From Metellina segmentata (taxonomy: Eukaryota > Arthropoda > Arachnida > Araneae > Tetragnathidae), in the NCBI GenBank assembly GCA_947359465.1, contig OX375872.1, positions 18,274,018-18,338,017 on the forward strand: a DNA stretch of 64,000 nt, given 5' to 3'. Both the position numbers and the translations under genes were made by a program. Shown piece after piece: positions 1 to 11,240 of this stretch (its first letter is position 1; every line of letters begins with the position of its first letter). The notes under the pieces were generated by a model. That model searched no databases, was not told where the DNA came from, and worked only from the letters and a program-made list of their open reading frames with translations.

Positions 1-107
1 GTTGCTAGTGTAATGCAGTACGTGGGGGACCATCCCACTATTAAATCATGTATTATTTCCCTTATACCATTACATCTTGCTGTCCGGTCTACTATTGTAG
101 GATAGTG
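1..107 (+). mobile_element. Tc1/mariner 3' end, cut by window edge
   Basis: The first ~45 bases translate as a decayed Tc1 transposase C-terminus (V-A-S-V-M and onward). The rest is a 3' untranslated tail and terminal repeat ending in GATAGTG at 107, followed by TA (108-109). The same tail recurs at 17578-17684 next to a recognisable Tc1 pseudogene, which is how this short piece was identified. The rest of the element lies outside the window. Confidence 0.8.
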
Positions 108-344
108 TATAGATCTACGTAATCTACGAAATTTACTCTGTAAATTCAAGCGCCTAGACAAAACAGCGGGTAAAATATACGGACTACCGTGCGTGGTCAG
201 TCGGGCCGGATAAGTCTATTAAGAGGGTCGTATCTTGTCTGTGTGACAGAGTAAACTGTTTTGAAGAGCCGCATCTAATCTGCGTGCTAGGAAAGCCTAT
301 TTGGAATATTTATGGTCTGGGTAAACCTATCGTATCAAACAAAT

Positions 345-1115
345 GGAGGAGAGGAAGGATAATGAAGCGACTGAATAGAGAAGATGGGCAATCAAACGAG
401 TGGATGAGAGGAATAGTGACAGAGTCAAAATAATGGTTGAGAGGAAGAGGGACAATCAAGCTAGTGGATGAGAGGAAGAGGGACAATCAAGCTAGTGGAT
501 GAGAGGAAGAAAGAGGTGCTAAAAAGAGTGGATGAGAGGAAAAGAAACAATCAAACGAGTGGATAAGAAGAAACGGAACAGTCAAATTAGTGCATGAGAG
601 GAAGGGAAACAAACAAACAAGTGGATGAGAGGAAAAGAGACAGTCAAACCAGTGGATGAGAAGAAAACGGAGAGTCAAATAAGTATGTGAAATGGAGAGG
701 AACAATAAAGATAGTGGATGAAAGGAAGAAGGACAATCGAACAAGTGTATGAGAGGAAGAGGGGCGATCAAACTAGTGAATGAAAGGAAGATAGACAGTC
801 AAACTAGTATATGAGAGAGGAAGAAACAATCAAACAAGATGATGAGGAGATGAACAACTAAAGTAATGGATGAGAGGAAAAGAGGTTGTGTAAAACGAGT
901 GGATAAGAAGAAAAACAATCAAACGATTGGATGAGAAGAAGGACACTCAAATAATTGGAGGAGAGTAAGAGAGGCAGTAAAACTAGTATATGAGAGAGAG
1001 GAGAGGACAATAAAACATGTGGATGAGAAGACTATGTACATCAAAATACTGCATGAGAGGAACAGTGACAACCAAATGAGTAGATGAGAGAAGTTGTGTC
1101 CACAAACTGATAGCT
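345..1115 (+). repeat. 31-bp minisatellite (GGATGAGAGGAAG)
   Basis: About 25 diverged units of roughly 31 bp built on GTGGATGAGAGGAAGAGGGA followed by CAATCAAACTA. The two best-conserved units (449 and 480) are exactly 31 bp apart. The + strand is strongly purine-rich. Minus-strand open frames across it (487-771, 919-1134) are low-complexity and come from the array. Bases 108-340 before it show nothing recognisable. Confidence 0.85.
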
Positions 1116-1414
1116 CAATGAAGAAGATATTCACTATTGAAAACAGATAAGAGAAAAGAGGTGAATATGAGGCTCAGTGAAAGAGTGGATCCGTCAAGCA
1201 GGGGAGAAAGTTAAAAGAGGATAAGATAAATTGAAAAATTATATTTTAATAACAAAGCAAGATGTATCTGAAGCAAAACGGAGTGAAAAATAAAACAAAG
1301 AGGAAAAATAAGACACACACATGTGAAGACGTAGTTAAATTTCATTAGGTGCATTATATTAATCATTTTGCATGCACTAGAGCATATGACAGACTCTTAA
1401 GGTCTACGTTTACA
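1116..1414. other. AT-rich stretch, nothing recognised
   Basis: No open frame of note, no repeat unit and no terminal repeat could be seen between the minisatellite and the dispersed repeat R1. Confidence 0.5.
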
Positions 1415-2148
1415 CATGAATACATATTTTTTAATTTTGACTTTAAAAATCCGTTTTTTAACAATAGATCATTGATTTGATCTTAAGCTCATTTCTGTGT
1501 GAAAAATTCAGATTAATCTAATCTTTAAATATCTAATTTATATATAATTAGCATTGATTTATCAAATCCTAATTTTTTCAGACAGACAATTCCTGTTGGA
1601 AATAGTTACTGATATTATTCTTCATGTTTTGAGTCTTTATCAAGTTGCTGGAGAGAATAGATTTTTTTAACAATTTTGTTCACTAAGGAAGTCTAAATAA
1701 ATCAAAATTGTTTCAGGAATTTCAACTTTTAAAATTCAAATAAAAGTTTATTTCTTTACTATTAACTTTAACTAGGAGTCAAAACAACCATTGTATTATA
1801 TAGATTATAGTGACACAAAAATAATCACAATAGAACATTTCCTTGTTGAGTTAACACTGTTTGATCAAAGCATCATTTTGCAAAAACACAGCTCCTCAGA
1901 AATTGAATTTAAAGTTTTAGAACATGTTTGTATATTTCCAAAAAAAACGAAGAATTTTTGCAACTAGAAACATATTCCGAATACACTCCATAACAAAAAA
2001 AATCGACGCATCAAGAAGGAATCATCTGATTGCTTTGAAATTTCGTATGCAAAAATGTTTTGACCAAATATGCAAATGATTAAAATTTGGTGTCCAATGA
2101 ATGAATACTGCGATCTCCAGTGCATTGGAACTGGGCATCCAGCAGATG

Positions 2149-2156
2149 TATAAAAG
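2149..2156 (+). promoter_or_regulatory. TATA box of the Tc1 transposase
   Basis: TATAAAAG lies 73 bp before the transposase start codon, inside the element. The spacing leaves room for a short 5' untranslated leader. This is the only good TATA match near the gene. Confidence 0.6.
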
Positions 2157-2228
2157 GAGTTGTTCTTGAACTGTTGTTAAAAATTTCTGCTGCATTGCGA
2201 TTTAGGATACCTTTCAACGACTGAAAAA

Positions 2229-3269
2229 ATGCCTCGCCGCAGGATTCCAGCTCATTACGAGCAACTTTCAGAGTTTGAAAGAGGTCGTATCATTGGATTG
2301 AAAAAGGCAGGTTGGGCAAATCGGAAAATCGCTCGTCATGTGAGTCGAAGCGATGCGGCGATTAGAAGATGCTGGCAAGAGTGGGTGGACAATGGCAAAT
2401 TTCAGCGTCATGATGGTAGCGGTCGGCGTAGGGCCACAACAGATCGCGAGGACAGAGTGATTGTCAGATCAGTTGTCACAGCGCCTGATTCATCGCTATC
2501 AACCATTAGTCGTACGACCCACACACGAGTGTCCACCATGACCATTCACAGACGGCTGAGAGAGCGAAATCTACGCTCGCACCGACCGTTACGCCACCTG
2601 TCACTCACGCCTGCACACTGTCGAGTCAGATTACAGTGGTGCTTGGCTCGATCAGGCTGGAATGATGCTGACTGGGGACGTATAGTCTTTAGCGACGAAT
2701 CCCGCTTCCAACTGTGTCCTGACGATCATCGAAGACGTTTCTGGAGACGCCCAGGGCAGCATGCCGATCCTGCTTTCACTATTGCACGCCACACGGTCCC
2801 TCAACAAGGAGTTATGCTCTGGGGTGCCATTTCTCTTGATAGCCGGACCCCTTTGGTCGTCATTAGTGGTACACTTACTGCACAGCGGTACGTTGACGAC
2901 ATTCTGAGACCTGTTTTGCTACCGTTCCTTTCGCAGTACCCTGGACTTGTTTTTCAGCAAGACAATGCCAGACCACATACGGCACGTGTTGCTATGAACT
3001 GTCTTCAAGCTTGTAAAACACTTCCTTGGCCAGCCGGATCACCAGATCTCTTTTTCATCGTGCATGTCTGGGATATGATGGGAAGGCGACTGCATCCGGT
3101 AGGGAATGTTGATGACGTAGTCCGACAATTGGAAAAAATTTGGCAAGAAATACAGCAGGAGACCATCCAGGTGTTTTATCGGTCTATGCCAAGCCGTGTG
3201 TCAGCTTGCATCCACAGGCTAGAGGCGGGTCAACACCTAATTGAGCTCGTTACTGTAACTCTGAAATAA
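2229..3269 (+). CDS. Tc1-like transposase, full length, third catalytic residue replaced
   Basis: This 346-aa protein is the usual length for a Tc1/mariner transposase, which cuts and pastes its element at TA sites in the nucleus. Residues ~10-55 form the first helix-turn-helix (FERGRIIGLKKAGW, KIARHVSRS). A GRPR-like hinge is changed to GRRR (65-68). A second helix-turn-helix spans ~70-115. The DDE domain starts near 150: first Asp in FSDESRF (D156), second in QQDNARPH (D245). The third acidic residue, expected as the Glu of a PIE motif, is Val278 in SPDLFFIVHVWD; the Pro two residues earlier is Phe. The frame is open but catalysis is predicted lost. The start ATG has an A-rich context (AAAAATGCC). 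The family closely resembles transposases I know from orb-weaver spider genomes, but no search was run. Confidence 0.93.
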   Translation: MPRRRIPAHYEQLSEFERGRIIGLKKAGWANRKIARHVSRSDAAIRRCWQEWVDNGKFQRHDGSGRRRATTDREDRVIVRSVVTAPDSSLSTISRTTHTRVSTMTIHRRLRERNLRSHRPLRHLSLTPAHCRVRLQWCLARSGWNDADWGRIVFSDESRFQLCPDDHRRRFWRRPGQHADPAFTIARHTVPQQGVMLWGAISLDSRTPLVVISGTLTAQRYVDDILRPVLLPFLSQYPGLVFQQDNARPHTARVAMNCLQACKTLPWPAGSPDLFFIVHVWDMMGRRLHPVGNVDDVVRQLEKIWQEIQQETIQVFYRSMPSRVSACIHRLEAGQHLIELVTVTLK

Positions 3270-3270
3270 A
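3265..3270 (+). terminator. Polyadenylation signal overlapping the transposase stop codon
   Basis: AATAAA spans the TAA stop (3267-3269). This compact arrangement leaves about 120 bp to the right end of the element. Confidence 0.6.
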
Positions 3271-3515
3271 TCATTCAATTGTTCTGAAATTTTAATCATT
3301 TTCTATTCTGTACATATTTTTCCTATCCACCAATATTTGTCTCCATCGGACAACTCCTTCTTGGTGCGTCGATTTTTTTTGTTATAGAGTGTAGTTACAA
3401 GATCCTGGTATCGTTTGAAAGCTAAGGAGTTTGACAATATTTTGAACGAATAAAAAGTATCAATATTTTGGTCGAATTTCGTGATTTCTAGTGTATACGT
3501 ACACGTAAAAAATAC

Positions 3516-4245
3516 ATCTCTACAGATCACGTAACAAAGATTTCATTAATAGTTTAAAGCAACCAAGACACTAAGCCAGTTTAAGTACCTCCGCAGATTT
3601 AGAATAAATAGGACTCTTTAAAGGACATTTAAATAACTTAAGAGACACATGAAAAATTCACGAAGTCTAATAAACTCCACATATATTATTATAAGTGAAA
3701 GAGTACATCGGAAACCGACGTGTGTTCCTTATCAAAATATCCAATACAACATCCTACAATCCTAGTCGTTATATTCCTGGCTCTTAAGAGTCTCTTATCA
3801 AAATTAAAGAGCTTCCGAAAGTAATGAATACTTAAGCCATTCCTTCTCTATCACAGAATAAAGGCTGATCAATTATTCTAAAATTTAAAATTAGAACAGA
3901 GGGCTGAATAAGGGAAGCAAACAGGTTGTCTCGCAAGAGCATGCACAAAGAACGCTGCCACTGTACTTTGCTATTAACAATTTAATTAAGTACCTTTTAA
4001 GCTCGCCATTAGAATTAATGTTTATCTTCTAAATGACTTGAAAATTGAAGTGCAATCCTTCATTTGCTGATCAGTTTTCTTAGACTCTGCGTCAATGTTT
4101 TAAACTGTTAATTCTTAATGAAGAAATTTTGATGTTAACATAAATAATCAGCGGTACTCCATAAACGGAAGAGGCCACTGGTACCAGGGAGCTAGATAAT
4201 ATCGAGAACCACAATTATAATATTTTATAACAATATAACAACATG
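3516..4245. other. AT-rich stretch, nothing recognised
   Basis: No terminal repeats, tandem units or convincing open frames were seen. Confidence 0.4.
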
Positions 4246-4252
4246 ATTTTAA

Positions 4253-4475
4253 TCGTCCTCGCGGTCGTCTCGATGAGGAATGTCATCATTGTCAGAACTG
4301 ATCATATTTGGATAGACGAAGTACAGAAACGTTGAGTTATGTGAAAGTTGAATTATTGCATATACAATGGTAAAAAGTGTTGAAAAATTACATAAATTGG
4401 TGTTCCCAACCTCCACGTGGTAGTCAAAATGAGGAATGTTGTCATTGGGAAACTGACCAGATCTTGATGGACGCG
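4253..4475 (-). mobile_element. Degraded M1 miniature element
   Basis: The right terminus reads CGTCCTCGCGGTCGTCTCGATGAG (family form CCCTCCTGGTGGTTGTCTCGACGAG). Monomer remnants follow at 4270-4330 and 4430-4475, including ACTGACCAGATCTTGATGGA. Heavily mutated; the other end is not identifiable. Confidence 0.55.
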
Positions 4476-4658
4476 ATTGAGTTATATGGAAGTTATAGCA
4501 TATTCAAGGCTAAAAAACTGTTGACAAATTAGAAAAAAAATAGTGTCACAATGCGCATTAAATTTCAATGTACTGTCGATATTTTTATAACCCATTGTAT
4601 TGCTCCAGTCCGTCGTCAATTCAACTACTCAACCCGTTAATATTTCAATTTGCATCCC

Positions 4659-4817
4659 GGTGCTGCCGTGGTAGCCCAGTTGGAAGAGTAACGGATCAGC
4701 AATAGGATGGTTTAGAGTTCAAAAAATGTTCGAGCTAAAAAAACCATCCTGTACACGGGAGCTGGTGCACGTTAAATCTGCTGGGGAATCAAATGTTCTC
4801 ACATTGGCGTTTTTTGG
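4659..4817 (+). mobile_element. SINE fragment (tRNA-derived head plus part of body)
   Basis: The head GTGGTAGCCCAGTTGGAAGAG resembles a tRNA A-box region. It is followed by CGGATCAG, the variable part, then the body landmark GAGCTGGTGCACGTTAAATC and CAAATGTTCTCACATTGGCG. The 3' part seen in full copies (47659-47977, 62276-62592) is missing. Confidence 0.75.
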
Positions 4818-5179
4818 AAACATGAGGAATTTCTCATTTGTACTCAGTTATACGCAATAGACAACAAGAATCATAAAGAAAAATTAAGGAAACCAAGAAA
4901 AACCTGATAAGATGGAAAAAGTTCTAAATAGTAAGAACGTCAAAAAAAGGAGAAAAACGCGGTTTTGTAGTCGACTTCCTAAATTTATCTACACCTTTTA
5001 TGTTGCTGTATATGTAAAAAATAATTGTAGTTGAAAAAATTATTTACGATCTACAGAGTTTGAAGAGCAATTAATTTAACGCCAAATTTAAAAAATTTAA
5101 TTTTTGATCGATTTGGGTGATTTTGAAACTTTACTGTCACCTTTTTGATAATAATAAAATAATGTAATTCCAACAACCT
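4818..5179. other. AT-rich stretch, nothing recognised
   Basis: No feature could be supported here. Confidence 0.4.
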
Positions 5180-5860
5180 AATGGATAACCATTTTTAACT
5201 CATAAATTGTAAAACTAATTAGTTATAGCCCATGAGCTATCCACAGATTAAATTAAAATCTTAATAAGAAGCATTTTATGTAAGATTGAAATGTATAAAT
5301 TGGAAATTTATTTTTAGAAAGTTTATAAAAGTTTTGACTAGTTACAAAACTATCCATATAAACTCAGGATACATTTTGTTTTAGGAAATCTCAGCATGGG
5401 TTCATGTTATAGATTTATTGGTCCAACTGGATTTTGGTAATTCAAATAACAAGTTAGTTCATTATCAGAAACATTTCTCAGACAGATACTGTCAAAACGT
5501 TTGTTACGGCATTTTTTATTTGCAATAGTCAAATAAACAATCCAACGGATAAGTTTACGTAAGATTTTAACTCGTAAACTGTAAAACCAAATAGTTATAG
5601 CCCCATAAGCTATTCATTGAGTAAATAAAATCTTAACAAGAAGCACAAATTGACAATTATCTTTAGAGTTTATAAAAGTATCAACTACCTATAAACTCAG
5701 GATAAATTTGTTTGAAAGCAATCTCAGTGTGGGTTCAGGTTATAGATTTATTGGTCCAATTGGATTTTGGTAATTCAAATAACAAGTTAGTACACTGTCA
5801 AAAACATTTCTCAGACTGCTATTGTCAAAACTTTTAAAACTGCGGCATTTTCTCCTTGCA
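5180..5860 (+). repeat. Two-copy tandem duplication, ~335 bp period
   Basis: The block containing TAGATTTATTGGTCCAACTG then GATTTTGGTAATTCAAATAA occurs at about 5410 and 5745. Upstream blocks (TAGTTATAGCCC, AAATCTTAA-AAGAAGCA, TATAAACTCAGGATA) repeat in the same order. No protein-coding content seen. Confidence 0.8.
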
Positions 5861-6744
5861 TCAGATAAATTTTCCCAACCAAGGAAAGCATTAAAATTGT
5901 GTCGATATCGATTATTATCGTACATAGGAACAGGCAAAACAGATAAATAATCCGTACAAATGTAAACCGAAAATAAAATTAAGTAAAAATAAGAAGAGTA
6001 AAAAAAAAAAAAACGATTCACAGATGAGAGAAAAATGTATTTGAAATTACGAAAATGGATTTCTTTCCTTTGAGAGACTTATTTTTACAGAAGTTGGGGA
6101 AAAGCAGAAACACACACAATAATGAAAAAAAAAAGACAATATTGGGATATTTTTGAATTGAAAAATGAAACAGAATTCATCTTGATACTCTCAGGGGGGC
6201 GACATAACCACTGTGCTGCAAGGGGTAGGAAAAGGTCTTTTTGGAAGACTGATCAATTCCCCGACTCGAAAAAAGAAATCGATTTCATTTCTGCGCACTG
6301 CCCAAACAAGATTTGAATTTCTTCAACATCTTCTTTCTTACTTTGGTTTGAAACTTTTATATTCGCACTCGAGCAAGCTGGATTGCACAAGACTTGATAG
6401 GAAATTGAAGAGTTTTAGAAATAGCGTCATAAGCATGAAGTGCATTGCTGAACTATGACAGATGCTTACAGTTACGGATTACACATCTCGCCGGATTCCG
6501 GGAAGGTTATTCGATTCTGTGAATGTTTGATGCTTAGATTAATCATTAAACGTCACCGAGGTTTTTTTATTTACATGAGTGAGTTCGGCTTTCGCTTGCT
6601 CTTCTCATGACTATTACGTATCGATTGTGTACGTTAACGCGGCTTTATCCTACGTCATTTAGTTGCTGGAAATATGATGGTTTGTTTGATACTCGACGTT
6701 TGTTTTTGTTACACATGAAATTTTGATAGAAATGCTGCTGTACA
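5861..6744. other. Unique AT-rich DNA with short overlapping frames only
   Basis: A 13-bp A-run lies near 6001. Two overlapping 64-81 aa frames (6122-6316, 6213-6458) have no recognisable domain or codon signal. I do not call genes here. Confidence 0.4.
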
Positions 6745-7520
6745 TTGAACATAGATGGTGGTCACCATTGGGTAGTTTTAAGGTAGATACTGGTCTCAGA
6801 GGCAGTATCTCCAAGTTTGGTCTTTGATCGCTGCATACTGTGATGTAACTGGGTATTTTTCAGGGTGATTCTATTCCTGGTCTCTGAGGCAGTATCTCCA
6901 AGTTTGGTCTTTGATCGCTGCATACTGTGATGTAACTGGGTATTTTTCAGGGTGATTCTATTCCTGGTCTCTGAGGCAGTATCTCCAAGTTTGGTCTTTG
7001 ATCGCTGCATACTGTGATGTAACTGGGTATTTTTCAGGGTGATTCTATTCCTGGTCTCTGAGGCAGTATCTCCAAGTTTGGTCTTTGATCGCTGCATACT
7101 GTGATGTAACTGGGTATTTTTCAGGGTGATTCTATTCCTGGTCTCTGAGGCAGTATCTCCGTGCTTGGTCTTTGAGCTCTTAGATTGTTACATGCTGTGC
7201 TATAATTGGGTAGTTTTCAGGGAGATACTATTCAAACTCCAAGTCTAAGAGACAGTATCTCCAAATTTGGTCATTTTTGTTTTCGATTGTTACTTACAAT
7301 GCTACAATTGGGTAGTTTTCCGGTAGATACTACTCATGATCTCAGAAGCAGTATCTTCGAGTTTGGTCTTTGACATTTCCGATTGTTATATGCTGTGCTG
7401 TAATATTGTTTATTTTTCAGGGATATACTACTCCTGATCTCAGAGGCAGGATATCCAAGTTATATGCTGTGCTGTAATTGGGTAGTTTTCAGGAAGATAC
7501 TACTTCTGGTCTCAGAGATA
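6745..7520 (-). repeat. 87-bp minisatellite with diverged flank units
   Basis: Around four nearly identical 87-bp units (AGGCAGTATCTCCAAGTTTG, GTCTTTGATCGCTGCATACT, GATGTAACTGGGTATTTTTC) fill roughly 6790-7150. More diverged 90-110 bp units follow to about 7520. Because 87 is a multiple of three, the minus strand stays open for 111 codons (6762-7097) with a 29-residue repeat. This is expected from the array and is not evidence of a gene. Confidence 0.9.
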
Positions 7521-8284
7521 GTATCTCCTAGTTTGGTCCTCGATATTTTCAATCGTTACATAGTATGAATACAGGACAGTCAGAATCGACCACACAATAA
7601 ACATAGCATTTAATTTCTCATCAAAATTCGAAATCGAAAAAGTGTCCGTTTTTTGATTGATTGTGACATTTCGGAAATAGTCGCGGGTCGAAAGTTTTGT
7701 GACGTCAATTTTTGACACAATTTTCAGCGCATTTGAAACATTAATCCCAAATCCTTTATCTGTAGACACCGTTGCTCATGAACGCTTTTGTAGTTTTAAT
7801 TTATTTAACAAATCCATATGTTTCATTTGTGTTTTCATTTTTATGGAACAGCGACACGATGATAGTGGCAAGAAAGAACACATTTTAACACTATAAGTCT
7901 ATGGTACTGAATGGGTTACAGAAGAGGGCCCTTAGAAAAATATCCGTTGAATGCATTTTTTATCGATATCGGGCCTTATTTCACAATGAAGTGACAATTA
8001 TGGATGCGACAGTGTTATTCAAATGAGGAGATCGACACAGTTGGTTGTTTTTGAATTTTATGGCAAGGGTCACATACGTCAAACTGCGTTAAAGATAATA
8101 CAACGTTAAGAAAAGGGAAGAAAAGAGTGATTGGGGGAATAGAGTACTGGGATGATGAAAGCAAAAAAAGATCGCTTGAGTATTTCAGGAGCGCCACCCG
8201 TGTAAACTAAGAAAGTAATAAATATTTAAAGGAGAAAAAAATATTTACAAAGGATTCGATTCTAAGGAAGGGATTAATAATCTT
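7521..8284. other. Unique DNA, nothing recognised
   Basis: Short overlapping frames on both strands lack any family resemblance. No repeat ends were identified. Confidence 0.4.
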
Positions 8285-8500
8285 TTTAGCTCTCTTGGCG
8301 GTGTCTCGAAGACGTATCTATTCATTGGTAAAACTGACCCGATCTAGATGAAAGAGATATATCGACTTTAGAAAAAACTGACTAAATCGAACTAATCATT
8401 AATAAAAAATCCGCAATACCTTGATAACGAGATATCTCATCATAAGTAAATTCGGTCATGTCGTGAGAGACGAGATATCTCGTTAAAACCACTTGGATAG
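8285..8500 (-). mobile_element. M1 miniature element copy, reverse
   Basis: The right terminus is eroded (CTCTTGGCGGTGTCTCGAAGACG). Interior monomers carry GATATCTC palindromes, and the left terminus reads CGTTAAAACCACTTGGATAG followed by TTAA (8501-8504). About four monomers. An M2 fragment begins immediately at its end. Confidence 0.75.
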
Positions 8501-8504
8501 TTAA

Positions 8505-8695
8505 AGGATTCTAGTCCAAGGAAAGGGAGAAGAGAATCGTTCCAAAGAATTATATTCCACGGAAAGGAGCAATAGAATAGTTCTAAATGTTGAAAGAATC
8601 CATGAATTATTTAGAATCTGTTTAATTGGTTATTAATTGTGTTGTGGGGTAAAAGCAACATTATACTACTCCCAAATCTCCCCGATAGGGATAAA
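8505..8695 (+). mobile_element. M2 miniature element fragment
   Basis: Contains M2 monomers (AAGGATTCTAGTCCAAGGAA, GGAGCAATAGAATAGTTC) followed by the M2 right-end block GTGTTGTGGGGTAAAAGCAA and TATACTACTC. The left end is missing. It abuts an M1 copy. Confidence 0.65.
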
Positions 8696-9193
8696 AGAGA
8701 ATGTCTAAAAGGAAGTCGCCAAAGTGTCAATAATTTACTTATTGAGACATTATTCGTATGCCAAATGATATCGATATTTAAATTCGAATATTTTCCAAGT
8801 ATTTAAATATAAGAAAAGCATCTTTATTTGGAAGGTTTTTGAAAAGTAGGGAAGTAAGTGTTTTGGAGCGACGTACCGAATTCAAAGACTGTTAAGACGA
8901 GAGGACAAATCAAGAGAATTTCCTCTTGGAATCCCACAACTCCATCGAATCCTACTTTGTCCAGATGTACAACTCTCTGCGCTCTAACAAAATAAATCAA
9001 ATCGAGTTAAGTAAGTTCAACTTTCGATCCACAGAGTATCGACCGAGGTAGGCTATTTTCTGCGAACAGAACTGCTTGGGGTTTTAAGTTGTGTTTGATA
9101 TTGCTTGGTTGTCTTTGTGTTCGTCTGCCTGGTTAAAGCCCTACGAACCTTGAGTTTAACTTATCGTGTCATTGCGATTGTAATACAAATCAT
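8696..9193. other. Unique DNA, nothing recognised
   Basis: No supported feature. Confidence 0.4.
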
Positions 9194-9197
9194 TTAA

Positions 9198-9290
9198 CAC
9201 TCCAAGTGGTTTCGTCAACGTATATCTTCCGTCGATTTGAAAAATTTTGCTAATGGCAAGATATCTCGCCTATCAAGATAGTGTTAAGAT
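9198..9290 (+). mobile_element. M1 left-end fragment
   Basis: TTAA (9194-9197), then CACTCCAAGTGGTTTCGTCA and two monomer remnants (GGCAAGATATCTCGCC). The right half is absent. Confidence 0.7.
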
Positions 9291-9495
9291 TGCGAAGTAC
9301 TTTGCTATGGCATTGAAAATTATTAATAAAAACGAGACATCTATCTACATTGATGTTTCTTTTAAAGCGTTAATCGAGTTTTGGGAAAATATCCCCATCT
9401 TAAGAATTTTGAACATTAAAATTTGGAAGTAATTTTTTTTCATCAAAATTGAAACTTCCTACAAAATACGAAAAACTTTTCTGGACCTTCTAAGG

Positions 9496-9497
<2 letters not shown>

Positions 9498-9567
<70 letters not shown>
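9498..9567. repeat. (TA)35 microsatellite
   Basis: Uninterrupted TA dinucleotide run of 70 bp. Confidence 0.98.
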
Positions 9568-9569
<2 letters not shown>

Positions 9570-10367
9570 CCCTAACATTAATCACAATAAGTTTCCGATG
9601 TATTTGTTATTAACTTTAAAATTGATTATAATACACCAGACACCATTTGTTTCGGTTGAAGGTCTTGCGAAAGGAAGCAGCAGTGGCATAATGCAAAGCA
9701 TGTACTTTTATAATACGCCAGAGAAATCTAGTGTATAAAGAAATTCGCACAATACCCATTAACAGACAATGCATAAATTAGAAAGAAGCTCACATCTCAC
9801 ATATGCAGCTTAGAGGATAAAACAGCCTAAAGAACCACCTGAGGTATTGATTACTCATTACTTCGGCAGTAATTGTAAAATATCGCAGTATGGGTCTTAC
9901 AGGCCATCTGTTTTACTTCTCCATAAGCGGAGGAAAATCCCTGTAGATTTACGAGAACTTAGCAAATCAAATTAAATGGAAGTGAGATTATTGCCCGGGC
10001 TTATCTGTTTATGGTAGATAATATTTCTTGCGCTTTCTTTAGTGAAGAATGAATTAAATGAATCGCTCGTAAACGGAGCGAAATCTCTTGATTCAGAAGA
10101 CGTGCCTTTCTTACTCCATTATCTCCTTTTAAATTATTTTAGTTTTTTGATTTACAAAGAGGTTTTGTTGAGTTTGGTGAAACAAGGTCGTCATTGACAT
10201 TAATAATTCCTGCATTTTATTGCGTGGAATTGAAAATGGCGAACTATTTCTTTCGAATTTGGAGAGAAAGTTCGTAGACTTTAATTATTCTGGCATTTTA
10301 TTCTGCGGAATTAAAATGGTGAATAATTTCTTATACTTTTAATAATTTCTTATTAATAATTTCTCAC
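9568..10367. other. Unique DNA, nothing recognised
   Basis: A short local duplication around TAATTATTCTGGCATTTTAT (about 10200 and 10280) is visible. No gene supported. Confidence 0.4.
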
Positions 10368-10462
10368 AGGTATTTTAATTAACGTTGCACTGGAGCAACA
10401 CAACGAGCTATGGGTGGTGGTCCGGGATCAAACCCAAGGCCAGCACCACGCAATTTTAAACT
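10368..10462 (-). mobile_element. SINE 3' fragment, reverse
   Basis: Reads TAATTAACGTTGCACTGGAG then CAACACAACGAGCTATGGG and GGTCCGGGATCAAACCC, the reverse complement of the SINE 3' end. An M2 element starts about 50 bp further on. Confidence 0.8.
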
Positions 10463-10512
10463 ATGTGTTTTCTTGTGTTTGAATAGTTTTTCCAAACTTA
10501 TCAGTATTTTAA

Positions 10513-11195
10513 GCCTCAGAGTGCCGAGATAAGTGTAATGTTGTTTTTACCTCACAGATAGGCTTAATAACCGCATCTTTCTATATAATCCAAATATTAT
10601 ATCCACCTTTGTGGATACATTCTATTGCTTTTTTTCGTAGAATAGAATTTTTCTTTGAAACGCGCGATTGTGTGAACTAGTCTTTTTCTTTGGATTGAAT
10701 CCATTAAAACGATTCTGTTGGCGAATTCTGTAGAATAGAATCCCTTTGAAATTTTCTATTGCTCCTACTCTTAATACAGAAATCCTTGAAAAAATTACAT
10801 CGCTCACTTGCTTAGAATAGATAGGCTTATCTGAAAAGATTCCACTGTTCATTTCCTTCCAGTGGAATACATTAGAATTCTATCTGTATTTTCTTCAGAA
10901 TAGGTAGGTAGGTTTTATTGTTCAAAGATTCTATTGCTATTTTTCTTGGAATATAATCTCTTGGAATGATTCTATTTGTCAACGAATTCAAGATTGGTCA
11001 AAATCCATGTAGTTCTAACTGCAGGTTGCAAGTTAGAACTTTGCGTTTGAGACGCTCCGAAGTTAAAGAAGAAAGCAATCCTGTCTTAAATATAAGAATC
11101 ATGCAATTATTTTTGAGCACAAACAATTTTCTTTTGGATATCATCTAATGCTATAAAAGAGTTTGTCTGTGGAATCTTTAGTATTGATAGAATTT
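10513..11195 (-). mobile_element. M2 miniature element, reverse, right end intact
   Basis: TTAA (10509-10512) then GCCTCAGAGTGCCGAGATAA and TTTTTACCTCACA, the M2 right end in reverse. The interior holds many diverged monomers of the type AGAATAGAATCCTTTGAAA plus TTCTATTGCTC. The left end is not found. A 10-bp-stem hairpin (AGTTCTAACT...AGTTAGAACT) lies at 11012-11041. Open frames here (10622-10852, 10966-11148) are repeat-derived. Confidence 0.7.
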
Positions 11196-11209
11196 AAAAT
11201 TCCTTTGCA

Positions 11210-11210
<1 letters not shown>

Positions 11211-11240
<30 letters not shown>
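11211..11240. repeat. (TA)n(TG)n microsatellite
   Basis: A TA run passes directly into a TG run over 30 bp. Confidence 0.95.

Larger units (their letters stand above)
1984..3391 (+). mobile_element. Complete Tc1-like DNA transposon with TA target duplication
   Basis: A 1408-bp element flanked by TA (1982-1983 and 3392-3393). The terminal inverted repeats start CACTC(C/T)ATAAC, run through an A8 tract and ATCGACGCA, and stay alignable for about 48 bp with ~7 mismatches. It holds one transposase frame with its own TATA box and polyadenylation signal. Divergence of the two ends suggests an old insertion, although the reading frame is still open. It sits inside dispersed repeat R1. Confidence 0.95.
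1415..3515 (+). repeat. Unclassified dispersed repeat R1, split by a Tc1
   Basis: Bases 1415-1981 and 3394-3515 together match an inverted copy at 33905-34625. Shared landmarks in order are TTTTGACTTTAAAAATCC, ATTATTCTTCATGTTTTGA, an ATCACTGTTTGA-like block, CAGAAATTGAATTTAAAGTT and ATCGTTTGAAAGCTAAGGA. The match resumes beyond the Tc1, so R1 predates that insertion. No coding capacity or terminal repeats were found, so its class is unknown. Confidence 0.7.

Noticed and set aside
6762..7097. 111-aa minus-strand frame with a 29-residue repeat
   Set aside because: It is the translation of an 87-bp minisatellite whose unit length is a multiple of three; no start context, domain or codon signal.
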